From the NCBI GenBank assembly GCA_958296105.1, contig OY282441.1:1337800-1401799 (forward strand): 64,000 nt of DNA, written 5' to 3'. The DNA is from an uncultured Dehalococcoidia bacterium (lineage in GTDB: Bacteria > Chloroflexota > Dehalococcoidia > Lucifugimonadales > UBA1123). The position numbers and the translations under genes were made by a program. The notes below the pieces were generated by a model. That model was not told the origin of the DNA. It made no database searches and was given only the letters and a program-made list of their open reading frames with translations. Below are positions 50,901 through 59,324 of this stretch, piece by piece. Numbering within the stretch: position 1 is the first letter of the stretch; every line of letters starts with the position of its first letter.

Positions 50901-51698
50901 ATGGCAAACGCAGAGACTCAAAGACGTCCCAGGCTGTTCGGCAAGGTGGCGATCGTCACGGGGGCCGGCTCACGCGGAGACGTCATCGGCAACGGACAGG
51001 CGACAGCCATCCTGTTCGCCCGCGAAGGCGCTGAAGTCCTGCTGGTGGACGAGAGCGAGGAGCGCGTTGGAAGGACGCTGGACGCGATAGAATCAAGCGG
51101 CGGCAGCGCGTCCGCATTCATAGGCGACGTGACATCGGCGGAGAGCTGCCAATCCATGGTGGAGACGGCGGCGCAGAGGTACGGACGTCTGGACATCCTC
51201 CACAACAACGTGGGCATCGGCGGCGGCGGAAACGTGGTCGACGTGGATCCTGCGGTGTGGGACAGGGTGATGGAGGTCAACGTCAAGTCTATGATGCTGA
51301 CCAGCAAGTACGCCATTCCGACTATGGCGGCGACGGGCGGGGGAGCAATCGTCAACATATCCTCGATTTCGGCGATAAGGCCGCGCGGGCTGACGGCCTA
51401 CACGGTCTCCAAGGGCGGGGTGATGGCGCTGACTCAGGCTATGGCGATAGACCACGCGGCGGACGGCATTCGCGTCAACTGCATACTGCCGGGGCCTGTG
51501 TACTCGTCCATGGTTGCCCCGAACATGTCCGCCGAGCGCCGCGAGATTCGGCGGTCGTCATCGCCGCTCGGCGCGGAGGGGACTCCCTGGGACATCGGCT
51601 GGGCCGCCGTGTATCTGGCGAGCGACGAATCGAAGTGGGTAACCGGCGTGTGCATTCCCATAGACGGGGGCGTAACACTGGTCAGCCCCAGCAGGTAG
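50901..51698 (+). CDS. Short-chain dehydrogenase/reductase
   Basis: This classical SDR of 265 aa has the Rossmann nucleotide loop VTGAGSRGDVIGNGQA, which carries an insertion relative to TGxxxGxG. HNNVGIG stands for NNAG, and the catalytic Ser lies in VNISSISAI with Tyr and Lys in YTVSKGG. The C-terminal end IPIDGGVTLV is usual. DESEE after strand two suggests preference for NAD. Only 8 bp separate it from the NHL gene, and the amidohydrolase follows after 11 bp. The alcohol or ketone substrate is unknown. Confidence 0.95.
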   Translation: MANAETQRRPRLFGKVAIVTGAGSRGDVIGNGQATAILFAREGAEVLLVDESEERVGRTLDAIESSGGSASAFIGDVTSAESCQSMVETAAQRYGRLDILHNNVGIGGGGNVVDVDPAVWDRVMEVNVKSMMLTSKYAIPTMAATGGGAIVNISSISAIRPRGLTAYTVSKGGVMALTQAMAIDHAADGIRVNCILPGPVYSSMVAPNMSAERREIRRSSSPLGAEGTPWDIGWAAVYLASDESKWVTGVCIPIDGGVTLVSPSR

Positions 51699-51709
51699 AA
51701 GGTCACACC

Positions 51710-52672
51710 ATGCGCACCATAGACATACACGCTCACATATCGCCGCAGGCTTTTATCGAGGCGATGGAAGCGGGGGAGGACTGGCACGGCATCAGCGCGG
51801 AGGCGGCGCCTGCCCACCGACACAATCCGCGCACCACGTGGACGCCGGAGGAGCGTCTGGCGGACATGGACTCGCTGGGCGTGGACGTGCAGGTTCTTTC
51901 GACCAACGCCGTCCTGTACGGCTACGACAAAGACCCCGCCGCCACGACTCGAATGGCGCGCGACTGCAACGACTACGTGGCGCAGCTGGCGACAGACCGA
52001 CCGGACAGGTTCGCGGGCCTCGCCACGCTGCCGATGCAGGATGTCCCCGCCGCCATCGAGGAGCTGGAGCGCGGCGTGTCGCAGCTGGGGCTGAAAGGGG
52101 CGATGATCGGCGACCACGTGAACGGGCGGACGTTCGACGAGCCGGAGTTCATGCCGTTCTGGAAGGCCGCCGAGCAGATGGGGGCGCTCATCCTGATACA
52201 TCAGGGCGGCCCGACTGTCGTGTCGCCACGCTCTGCACGATACCATCTGCCGAACACAATCGGCAATTTGGCGGAGCGCGCGGTGACATTCGCCGCGTTC
52301 GTCTATGGCGGGGTGATGGACGCCTGCCCAGACTTGCGAATATGCCTGTCGCACGGCGGCGGCTACACGTGCTTCGGCATCGGCAGGATGGATCGCGGAT
52401 GGCAGGTTCGGCCCGAAGCGCGCGTGAACATAAGCCAGCCGCCAAGCGCGTACCTGAACCGGTTCTACTACGACACCATAACGCACAGCGAATCCGCGCT
52501 GCGGTACATCATAAACTGCGTCGGCGCGGAGCGAGTCGTGTTCGGCACGGACTGGCCCTATGACATGTGCCTCGACTGGCCCGTCTCGTGGATACTGGGC
52601 ATGGAAAGCCTGACGCAGCGCGAGAAGGAGCTCATCCTCTGGAAGAACCTCGAAGGGCTGCTGGGGATATAG
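51710..52672 (+). CDS. Amidohydrolase-related protein, ACMSD-like family
   Basis: This metal-dependent TIM barrel of 320 aa has the paired His of IDIHAHIS (7 and 9). LILIHQGGP gives the third His, CLSHGGGY the fourth, and FGTDWPYD the catalytic Asp. This set matches the amidohydrolase-2 family that includes ACMSD decarboxylase, gamma-resorcylate decarboxylase and related lactonases. WTPEERLADMDSLGVDVQVLS is typical of that branch. It is last in the NHL-SDR-amidohydrolase operon, so a ring-degradation or decarboxylation step is plausible. Confidence 0.93.
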   Translation: MRTIDIHAHISPQAFIEAMEAGEDWHGISAEAAPAHRHNPRTTWTPEERLADMDSLGVDVQVLSTNAVLYGYDKDPAATTRMARDCNDYVAQLATDRPDRFAGLATLPMQDVPAAIEELERGVSQLGLKGAMIGDHVNGRTFDEPEFMPFWKAAEQMGALILIHQGGPTVVSPRSARYHLPNTIGNLAERAVTFAAFVYGGVMDACPDLRICLSHGGGYTCFGIGRMDRGWQVRPEARVNISQPPSAYLNRFYYDTITHSESALRYIINCVGAERVVFGTDWPYDMCLDWPVSWILGMESLTQREKELILWKNLEGLLGI

Positions 52673-52906
52673 GCCGTCGGCTGGCTGTCGAATGACGAAG
52701 GGCTGTTAGGGCGTGGCTGATCGCATGTCGGCCCGAGATGCGTGGCGGTGGAGCTGCATCACTGGCCAGAGGCCTCTGGTATGGGCGCTGGCGTATCACA
52801 TTTCCATAGTGGGGCAAACGGAACGGGCGAGCAGCTCGACGCTGGGGCGCGTTCCCAAATGCGGCGTCGACAGTCGCGCTCGTCTGCGCAGGGTGGTCTT
52901 CGGATA

Positions 52907-52933
52907 GAGTAGGGGCGCATAACGCCCCTACTC
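52907..52933. terminator. Strong bidirectional terminator hairpin
   Basis: GAGTAGGGGCG and CGCCCCTACTC form an 11-bp perfect stem with loop CATAA. It stands between the convergent amidohydrolase operon and the NHL gene. Its right arm includes the stop codon of the NHL gene. Confidence 0.85.
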
Positions 52934-53971
52934 CGCCGCGCATTGATACACCTGTATCCGCTGGCGGTTGGACTCCGTGACGTAGAGGCGGCCGGCGGCG
53001 TCCAGCTTTATGGAGACGGGCGACCAGAACAGCTTCTCAATGTGCGATGACTCCTCATGTGGGTCGTCCGGGTCGAACAGGTCTATCTGGGGTTCGAGGT
53101 TGGCGCGCTTTCTGGCTTCGGCCTCCTCTTTGTTGACGTCCAAGAATATCTTCGCCCATTCGGACTCGGTGGCCTGGCCTCGCAGCTTCTGGAGGAAACG
53201 TCCGTCTTCGTCCAGAACCTGCACTCGCTCGTTGCCCCAGTCTGCTACGTACATGCGCCCGCGCTCGTCGACAGCCACGCCGGAGGGTCGCTTCAGCTCG
53301 CCGTCTCCGGCGCCGGAAGTCCCATACGCGGCGATGAACTCGCCGTTCGGAGAAAAGCGCTGAACGCGGTCGTTGCCCCAGTCCGCCACGTATATATCGC
53401 CGTTCGGCGCGACCGTCAGCCCCCAGGGGAGGTCGAACTGGCCCTTGCCCGATCCGGCTTCTCCAAACCCGTCCAAGAACACGCCGCTGGGCGTGAACTT
53501 CTGGATGCGGTGGTTGTGTGTATCGGATACGAAGACGGTATCGTTCGCCCCGATCGCCAAGCCGGAAGGCCCGTCCAGCTCGCCCGCGCCGGCGCCGCGC
53601 AAGCCCCACTTCCGCAGGAAACCGCCGTCCAGATCGAACACGGACACGCGGCTGGCGTACTCGTCGCTGATGTAGATGCGCTTCCGAGAGTCCTCGGCTA
53701 GGGCCGAAAGATAGACGAACTGGCCGTCGCCGTGTCCGAACGATCCGAACGTGCCGTAGTATTCGCTGTCGATGTCGCACACGGTTACGCGGACTCCGCG
53801 GTCCACGCCGTCGACCGAGCGGTTTCCCACGTACATGCGACCGTTGGAGGCGATCACCATGTCGGTCGGATAGTAGAAGCCGCGCCCCTCCATGGTCGAC
53901 AGGCCTATGGTCAGGATGTATCGCAGCGCCTCTGCGCCTTTCCGTGCAGCTGTTCTTGTTTGGGCAGCCAT
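52928..53971 (-). CDS. NHL-repeat beta-propeller protein, DUF1800-linked
   Basis: This 347-aa protein has five to six NHL blades, for example PSGLAIGANDTVFVSDTHNH-RIQKF, LPWGLTVAPNGDIYVADWGN and PSGVAVDERGRMYVADWGN. An acidic insert (near 285-310) comes before the last blade VSIKLDAAGRLYVTES. ATG 53971 was chosen because GAGGGAG precedes it and the upstream open frame is Arg-rich shadow. It follows the DUF1800 gene by 59 bp in the same direction. Likely a scaffold or binding protein; no catalytic site is evident. Confidence 0.9.
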   Translation of the reverse strand: MAAQTRTAARKGAEALRYILTIGLSTMEGRGFYYPTDMVIASNGRMYVGNRSVDGVDRGVRVTVCDIDSEYYGTFGSFGHGDGQFVYLSALAEDSRKRIYISDEYASRVSVFDLDGGFLRKWGLRGAGAGELDGPSGLAIGANDTVFVSDTHNHRIQKFTPSGVFLDGFGEAGSGKGQFDLPWGLTVAPNGDIYVADWGNDRVQRFSPNGEFIAAYGTSGAGDGELKRPSGVAVDERGRMYVADWGNERVQVLDEDGRFLQKLRGQATESEWAKIFLDVNKEEAEARKRANLEPQIDLFDPDDPHEESSHIEKLFWSPVSIKLDAAGRLYVTESNRQRIQVYQCAAE

Positions 53972-54030
53972 GCTGCTCGTCTCCCTCAGCGCTCCGCGCG
54001 GAGCTTTGGCTCTCGCGCCCGTAGAAAAGT

Positions 54031-55440
54031 CTATGCCCGCTGGAATTCGTGCGTAGATGCTATCAGTCTGAGAAGGTGAGTAACCCTGTCCGCCAAGCTC
54101 TCGACGCTCGACGATACGCGCATGAGCGCTTCCCTCGTCTCTTGCGATACCGATATGGCTCCCATCTGGTCGAGGCAGGCATCCAGCAGCGCCTGCGGCG
54201 AGGCGGCGTTCTGCGCCAGTATGTTTTCGATCATCGCGGAGACGCCGGGCTTGTCGGCGTCTCCGAGCTGCTCGGACGCGAAGTTGATTCGCTCGATCAG
54301 GGATCCGGTGTCGATCCATTCGACTCCCTGATGCCAGCCCTCTACGCTCGGCGGGTTGGTGAGCATCTGCCCCATGAAGTTGGTCTGTAAGTACCTGTCG
54401 AGAATCTCGCGGCGCGGTCTGTCGAACTCCCCCGTGAGGCGAAGGATGCCAGTCACCAGCTCAGCCGGGCTCTTGACCTTCTGGTAGCGGATGTCCTCCG
54501 CCTTGAAGAAGTCGGAGTTGAACAGCGTCGTGAGCATCGCTCCGATGTCGTGGTCGCTGTCGAAGTACGCCTGAGCGAGCGTGTCTATCGCTTCGGGGTC
54601 GCGCGGCGGGGTGTAGGGCCAGGACGGCACGGGCGGCTCGTCTGCGACGAAGAAGTGGTACATGTGGCGCGCGATGAACCGCGCCGTTGCCTCCTGCTCG
54701 GCGATGATTCGTATGATGTCCTCGCCATCGAGGCTGCCCGTGTGTCCGAGAAACGTCTTTTCGCCCTCGTCGTGGTCTTCGGCGTTGTATTCGAAGTGCC
54801 ACGAAATCCTTCCGTAGGGCCAGTCGGAGTCGCGCATCGAGCGCAAGATCATGTACTCGGTGTTTCCGAGCGTCCATCCGGTAAAGGCGCGCGCGCACTC
54901 CTTGATGTCTTCTTCGGAGTAGCTGCCCACGCCCATGGAGAACAGCTCCAGCAGCTCGCGCCCCCAGTTCTCGTTGATCGCGCCCTTGTGGTTATCTTGG
55001 TTGTCGAGCCATACGATCATGGCGGGGTCTTTGGCAAGCTCCAACAGGAGGGCGTCGAACCTGCCCGTGCCGTATCGCCTGAACATTCTTATCTGGTCGG
55101 AGAGCGCCTTGCCGTGTATGACCTTCGGATAGCCGGTGGCGAATATGCCGTGCCAGAACAGAGCCATCTTCTCGCGCAGGGGCGCGCTGGTGGTGATCAT
55201 CCGATACAGCCAGTGGGCCGGGCCGCCCTGCGGGGTGAGCATTCCGGACTGCTCGTAGTGGAAGCGCCGCGCCAGATAGGTCTCTGGCCATCCCTCGTCT
55301 GGCGGGTTCATCAGCCGTTCGAGCGCGGCATCGTAGCCCTGTTCGGCTAACTCGTGGATTTCGTCTCGGCTGGCTCCAAAAGCGGCGCGCCGCATCAGGT
55401 GAGCTATCAGCCCTACGTCGGCTCTCGTCCCAACAGCCAT
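54031..55440 (-). CDS. DUF1800 domain protein
   Basis: This 469-aa protein belongs to DUF1800. ADVGLIAHLMRRAAFGASRDE starts the domain, REKMALFWHGIFATG follows, and ENWGRELLELFSMGVGSYSEEDI with ARAFTGWTL are the best-known signatures. Family members usually stand beside DUF1501 genes; none is here. ATG 55440 follows GAGGTG by 6 bases. No signal peptide is visible at this start. Function is unknown. Confidence 0.92.
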   Translation of the reverse strand: MAVGTRADVGLIAHLMRRAAFGASRDEIHELAEQGYDAALERLMNPPDEGWPETYLARRFHYEQSGMLTPQGGPAHWLYRMITTSAPLREKMALFWHGIFATGYPKVIHGKALSDQIRMFRRYGTGRFDALLLELAKDPAMIVWLDNQDNHKGAINENWGRELLELFSMGVGSYSEEDIKECARAFTGWTLGNTEYMILRSMRDSDWPYGRISWHFEYNAEDHDEGEKTFLGHTGSLDGEDIIRIIAEQEATARFIARHMYHFFVADEPPVPSWPYTPPRDPEAIDTLAQAYFDSDHDIGAMLTTLFNSDFFKAEDIRYQKVKSPAELVTGILRLTGEFDRPRREILDRYLQTNFMGQMLTNPPSVEGWHQGVEWIDTGSLIERINFASEQLGDADKPGVSAMIENILAQNAASPQALLDACLDQMGAISVSQETREALMRVSSSVESLADRVTHLLRLIASTHEFQRA

Positions 55441-55629
55441 CTCGTCACCTCGCGCAGTTGTCAGTAAGCGGCATCTCTCCAATTCGATGAGGAAATGGTT
55501 TCACACAGCAGCCGAGTAGTCAAATATCAGCCTGATTTCCCAAGACGATGTTTCAATTTTGCGGGTGGATGTGTCACCCTAGCCATATCCGCTCGACTCA
55601 GAGGGAGAGAAGATTGGAGAGGGGATGAA
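55441..55629. other. Gap with decayed C-rich element
   Basis: There is no credible gene between the divergent DUF1800 and cupin genes. The segment 55576-55615 (TCACCCTAGCC...AGGGAGAGAAG) looks like a decayed copy of the C-rich hairpin element. Confidence 0.45.
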
Positions 55630-55989
55630 ATGGACTGGAAGCAGAACGAATCCGCAGATGTCATAGACACTCCCGCTCTGCACGAAGGGGATGGGGTGGT
55701 AACGCGGCGCAGGTTCTTCCGCGATGCCGCGCGGCTGCCTGTCAACATCGAGGTGTGGGAGCTTGCGCCCGGATCCAGTGAGGGCGCTCACGTCCACGAA
55801 GGGGATGATGCCCTAGAGGAGTTCTACTACTTCATAGCCGGCGAAGGTGTCATGTGGATGGGCGGCGAAGATATCCCGGTTCGGGCTGGGGACGCGGTCA
55901 TGGCGCCTCCTGGGGTGGATCATGGGTTCCGCTGCATCGGGGAAGAGACGCTGAAGCTGCTCATCGTATGGGGCGCGCCGGCTCCGTGA
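55630..55989 (+). CDS. Small cupin-fold protein
   Basis: This 119-aa single cupin barrel has the first motif GAHVHEGDDALEEFYYFIAG, which gives two His and a Glu, and the second motif GDAVMAPPGVDHGFRC with the third His. A metal-binding oxygenase, isomerase or sensor role is possible. ATG 55630 is fixed by GGAGAGGGG seven bases ahead. Its stop is 5 bp from the end of the convergent GH32-like gene. Confidence 0.9.
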   Translation: MDWKQNESADVIDTPALHEGDGVVTRRRFFRDAARLPVNIEVWELAPGSSEGAHVHEGDDALEEFYYFIAGEGVMWMGGEDIPVRAGDAVMAPPGVDHGFRCIGEETLKLLIVWGAPAP

Positions 55990-55994
55990 GAGGG

Positions 55995-57572
55995 TCAGCT
56001 GCCTTGCAGCGCGGTCAGCTCGGGCCATATGGAGCGCATCTGCCAGCAGTCCAGCGACAGCAGCCGCGCTTCGCCTCCTCTGGCGAATGCCGATACTCCA
56101 ACGCTGTCTTCGCGCTGTGGATAGACTCGGAGCGTCAGACACTGGCGATCGTTGGCGAACACCTCGATGATGCTGCGGTCTATGAACACGCGCAGATCGA
56201 GAGCTTCGCCTTCGGGCAGGTGCAGCGGTCCGATCTCCGCCGAGCGCGCCCACACCTCTCTTCCCAGTGAAGACTCGGAGACGTCTATCTGAAGCGAGCT
56301 GGTGCCGAAGCGTCTGTGGTCGTTAGGGTAGAGTGAGATTCGTGTCCGCTCCGCCCCGTCGGGTGAGCGCAGCGCGTATAGTCCGACCTCGCGCGCGGAG
56401 CGCGGGTCTATGGACGCGCGCAGCTCCACCGCCTTGCCGCCGATGCCGTCCAGAGCCACTTCGCGGTTCGCGGGAATGTCCATCGGAGCGGCAGACCGAT
56501 GCCCGAATCTCAGCGAATCCAACTCGCTCACCGGCGACATGCGAAGGGAGCCGTCTTCGCCGAGCCAGTAGTGGCGTGGCAGCGTCATCGTCTCGTCGGT
56601 GTCGTCCGCGTCTCTGCCGGTGTGCGTGTTGAAGATTCCGAGATAGCGGCCCGAGTCGTCTACGGTGGCGGATGGCGCGTGCAGGCTGCCGACCACCCAG
56701 GGGCCGTAGTTCATGCGGCCGTGCGACTCCGGACGGAAGCGGTGTGTCCGCGTATCGTACTCGCCGATGTAGTACCTGCCCGCGCGCTTGTGGCTGAACA
56801 GCAGGAGCATATGCTTGCCGCCGCCTATGGGCCAGAAGTTGGGTACGGCGGCATCCTCGCCCGGTTCGGCGAAGAAGGAGTCCTCCATCAGCGGGCCGAG
56901 GTACTCCCACTCTGCCAGGTCTTTCGACCTGAAGAGGTGATCGACTCCGACGGCGTCCGCGCCGCGCTCGCCGTCCTGATAGGTGCCGGATACGGAGTAG
57001 TAGAGTCCGTCATCCTCTTTCCAGATGCACGGATCGAAAACGCGGTAGCGCGCGCCGTCCTCGCCCGCGACGCTCTGGTTGGTGCCGGGGATGACGGGGT
57101 TGCTGGGGTGTTTGCGCCAGTTCAGCAGCAGGGGATCGGTCGCCGTGGCGATGGCGTTGCCCGCCTGCGTGCCGTGGTATATGGCGATGACGCGGTCGGA
57201 TTCCACGAGGGTCTGGCCGCTGAAGCAGTCGCGCTCCACGTCCGGGTACAGGGCTATGGGCAGGTCGCGCCAGTGTACGAGGTCTTCGCTGACGGTGTGG
57301 CCCCAGTGGACTCGGTCCTCGCCCGCGGGCCTGAACTGGTAGAACATGTGGTAGCGTCCGCGCCACTGGCACAGGCCGTTGGGATCGTTCATGTAGCTTT
57401 CGGGCGAGGAGAAGTGATACAGCGGACGGTGGGGGTCTGCCTGCGCCAGCCGCCGCCTGGACTCAGCGAAGCGCCGAACCCAGTCGTCCGATTCGAGCGC
57501 GCGCAGCTGCTCGTCGAGAGTGTCGGGATACGTCTTGCCGCCGAGCGGCTCGCCTGAGAATCGCAGTGTCAT
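55995..57572 (-). CDS. Glycoside hydrolase family 32-like protein, acid/base residue not evident
   Basis: This 525-aa protein has the five-bladed GH32 catalytic domain and a C-terminal beta-sandwich. The nucleophile motif is ESYMNDPNGLCQW (Asp63), and FYQFRPAGEDRVHWGH follows. The RDP region reads VFDPCIW. Where GH32 invertases have WECPD, with Glu as acid/base, this protein has AAVPNFWP, so Glu seems replaced by Ala. The late segment IDRSIIEVFANDRQCLTLRVYP is the sandwich signature. It may act on fructosides, or be a non-hydrolytic sugar binder. No signal peptide or PTS partner is seen. Confidence 0.85.
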   Translation of the reverse strand: MTLRFSGEPLGGKTYPDTLDEQLRALESDDWVRRFAESRRRLAQADPHRPLYHFSSPESYMNDPNGLCQWRGRYHMFYQFRPAGEDRVHWGHTVSEDLVHWRDLPIALYPDVERDCFSGQTLVESDRVIAIYHGTQAGNAIATATDPLLLNWRKHPSNPVIPGTNQSVAGEDGARYRVFDPCIWKEDDGLYYSVSGTYQDGERGADAVGVDHLFRSKDLAEWEYLGPLMEDSFFAEPGEDAAVPNFWPIGGGKHMLLLFSHKRAGRYYIGEYDTRTHRFRPESHGRMNYGPWVVGSLHAPSATVDDSGRYLGIFNTHTGRDADDTDETMTLPRHYWLGEDGSLRMSPVSELDSLRFGHRSAAPMDIPANREVALDGIGGKAVELRASIDPRSAREVGLYALRSPDGAERTRISLYPNDHRRFGTSSLQIDVSESSLGREVWARSAEIGPLHLPEGEALDLRVFIDRSIIEVFANDRQCLTLRVYPQREDSVGVSAFARGGEARLLSLDCWQMRSIWPELTALQGS

Positions 57573-57622
57573 TGGCTCGATCTATCCTTTCGACATGGCT
57601 GCGGCGTGGCAGTCATCGCGTC

Positions 57623-57979
57623 TCATATCATCAGGCCCGGCACCGGGATCAGTCGCTGCGCAACCGGGTCGACGCGCATGTATGCGCCTTCGAGCGCGAG
57701 CGCGCCGAGCAGCGCAGGCGTACCTTCATCGTTGAAGAGTACCTGCGTCACGATCTCCTCTCCTCCGAATCGCACCCACGTATGCCCGATATCCATTGCC
57801 CTGATCTCGCCCTGGGCGAATTGGAAGCGCTTTCTCATGGTGGGAGCTACGCCCAATTCGTGAAGAACCGACGCAGGCGCGGCGGTCATCGTGGCTCCGG
57901 TATCCACCAGAGCGTCCATCGGCACCCACCGATTCCGTTCGAAGTCGCCTATCTCGATCTCGACGCTGAACGTTCCCAA
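57623..57979 (-). CDS. Clan AA (retropepsin-like) aspartic protease, copy 1
   Basis: This 118-aa single-lobe aspartic protease contains MDALVDTGATMTAAP with the catalytic DTG (in place of the usual DTGS, here DTGA). The second conserved strand is TQVLFNDEGTPALLGALAL, ahead of a short hydrophobic end. It would need to dimerise, as retroviral proteases do. It is 366 bp offset from an almost identical gene. No target is known. Confidence 0.87.
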   Translation of the reverse strand: MGTFSVEIEIGDFERNRWVPMDALVDTGATMTAAPASVLHELGVAPTMRKRFQFAQGEIRAMDIGHTWVRFGGEEIVTQVLFNDEGTPALLGALALEGAYMRVDPVAQRLIPVPGLMI

Positions 57980-57988
57980 TTTTTCACC

Positions 57989-58345
57989 TCACATCATCAG
58001 GCCCGGCACCGGGATCAGTCGCTGCGCAACCGGGTCGACGCCCATGTATGCGTTTTCGAGCGCGAGCGCGCCAAGCAGCGCAGGCGTACCTTCGTCATTG
58101 AAGAGTACCTGCGTCATAACCTCAGATCCCGCGAATCTCACCCAAGTGTATCCAATCTCCATCAGCCTAGTTTCACCTTGCGCGAATTGGAAAAGTTGGC
58201 TGGCTTCTGGCTCTACTCCCAGCTCCCGAAGAATCGACGACGGCGCAGACGTGATGGACGCTCCGGTATCCACCAGAGCGTGCATGGATACCCACCGGTT
58301 CCGTTCGGAGTCGCCTATCTCGATCTCGACGCTGAACGTTCCCAA
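57989..58345 (-). CDS. Clan AA (retropepsin-like) aspartic protease, copy 2
   Basis: This paralog has the same length as copy 1 and the same ends. The active site is MHALVDTGASITSAP, so the motif is the standard DTGAS. Differences gather in residues 27-80, while the C-terminal third is almost unchanged. The gene comes first on the strand, 9 bp before copy 1, so both may be translated from one message and could form a heterodimer. Confidence 0.87.
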   Translation of the reverse strand: MGTFSVEIEIGDSERNRWVSMHALVDTGASITSAPSSILRELGVEPEASQLFQFAQGETRLMEIGYTWVRFAGSEVMTQVLFNDEGTPALLGALALENAYMGVDPVAQRLIPVPGLMM

Positions 58346-58435
58346 CTTTTCACCTCGCTGTGGCAGTGTACCGAGTATAACAGGTGGGCATATCTGATAC
58401 AGTTATTCTCGCAAGATCAGATCGAGAGGCCGACC

Positions 58436-59308
58436 ATGCCCATTTCAGCGCTAGACGAGCATCCGCGCAAGAGTATCGCCGCGCTCGACGTCGAAATGTC
58501 ATACGTGGATACCGGGCAGGGGATGCCGATGGTGATGCTGCACGGCAACCCAACGAGCGCCTACCTGTGGCGCAACGTCATTCCTCACGCGCGCGACTCT
58601 GTCAGGTGCCTCGCGCCCGATCTCGTGGGCATGGGGCGTTCGGGCGCGTCGCCGTCGGGGTCGTACAGATTCGTAGATCACGTCCGATATCTGGACGCAT
58701 GGCTGGATGCGCTCGATCTTGGGGACGATATCGTTCTGGTGGGTCACGACTGGGGTTCTGCGCTGGCGTTCCACTGGGCATACAGGCATCAGGATCGGCT
58801 GCGCGGCTTGGTCTACATGGAGGCGATAGTGCAGTCGCTGAGGTGGGATCAGTGGCCGCAGGCGGCGCGGCGCATCTTCGAGGGCTTCAGGTCGGACTCC
58901 GGCGAGGGTATGATCCTCGAAAACAACCTGTTCGTAGAGCGCGTCTTGCCGGGGAGCGTCATCCGCGCCCTGAGCGAAGAAGAGATGTCCGTATATCGCG
59001 CGCCATACGTCGAACGGGGGGAGTCGCGGCGGCCGACCCTCACGTGGCCGCGCGAGATACCGCTGGACGGCCAGCCTGCGGACGTCGTGGAGATAGTGGA
59101 TGACTACTCGGCTTGGCTGGCGGAATCGGACGTTCCCAAGCTGTTCGTGAACGCGCGGCCGGGGGCGATACTGACTGGAAGCCAGCGCGAGTTCTGCCGC
59201 TCGTGGCCGAATCAGGAGGAGGTCACCGTGAAGGGCGTCCACTTCGTTCAGGAGGACTCGCCTGACGAGATAGGCAGCGCGATCGCGGACTGGCTGCGGC
59301 GTGTCTGA
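58436..59308 (+). CDS. Haloalkane dehalogenase, subfamily II (DhaA/LinB-like)
   Basis: This alpha/beta hydrolase of 290 aa replaces a halogen on an alkane with hydroxyl. The full active site is seen: HGNPTSAYLWRN gives halide-binding Asn38, LVGHDWGSALAFHW gives nucleophile Asp105 and halide-binding Trp106, VYMEAIV gives Glu129, and GVHFVQEDSPDEIG gives His269. This pentad is the HLD-II set. GAGAGG precedes the ATG. It stands alone with the cyclic phosphodiesterase-like gene downstream, so a haloacid or alcohol pathway is not next door. Other haloalkane-like hydrolases are less likely. Confidence 0.92.
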   Translation: MPISALDEHPRKSIAALDVEMSYVDTGQGMPMVMLHGNPTSAYLWRNVIPHARDSVRCLAPDLVGMGRSGASPSGSYRFVDHVRYLDAWLDALDLGDDIVLVGHDWGSALAFHWAYRHQDRLRGLVYMEAIVQSLRWDQWPQAARRIFEGFRSDSGEGMILENNLFVERVLPGSVIRALSEEEMSVYRAPYVERGESRRPTLTWPREIPLDGQPADVVEIVDDYSAWLAESDVPKLFVNARPGAILTGSQREFCRSWPNQEEVTVKGVHFVQEDSPDEIGSAIADWLRRV

Positions 59309-59324
59309 AGGGGCAGGGCGAGAA

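Noticed and set aside
52680-52900. Possible small gene after the amidohydrolase
   Set aside because: Short frames on both strands lack ribosome binding sites and protein-like composition; the stretch ends in a terminator.
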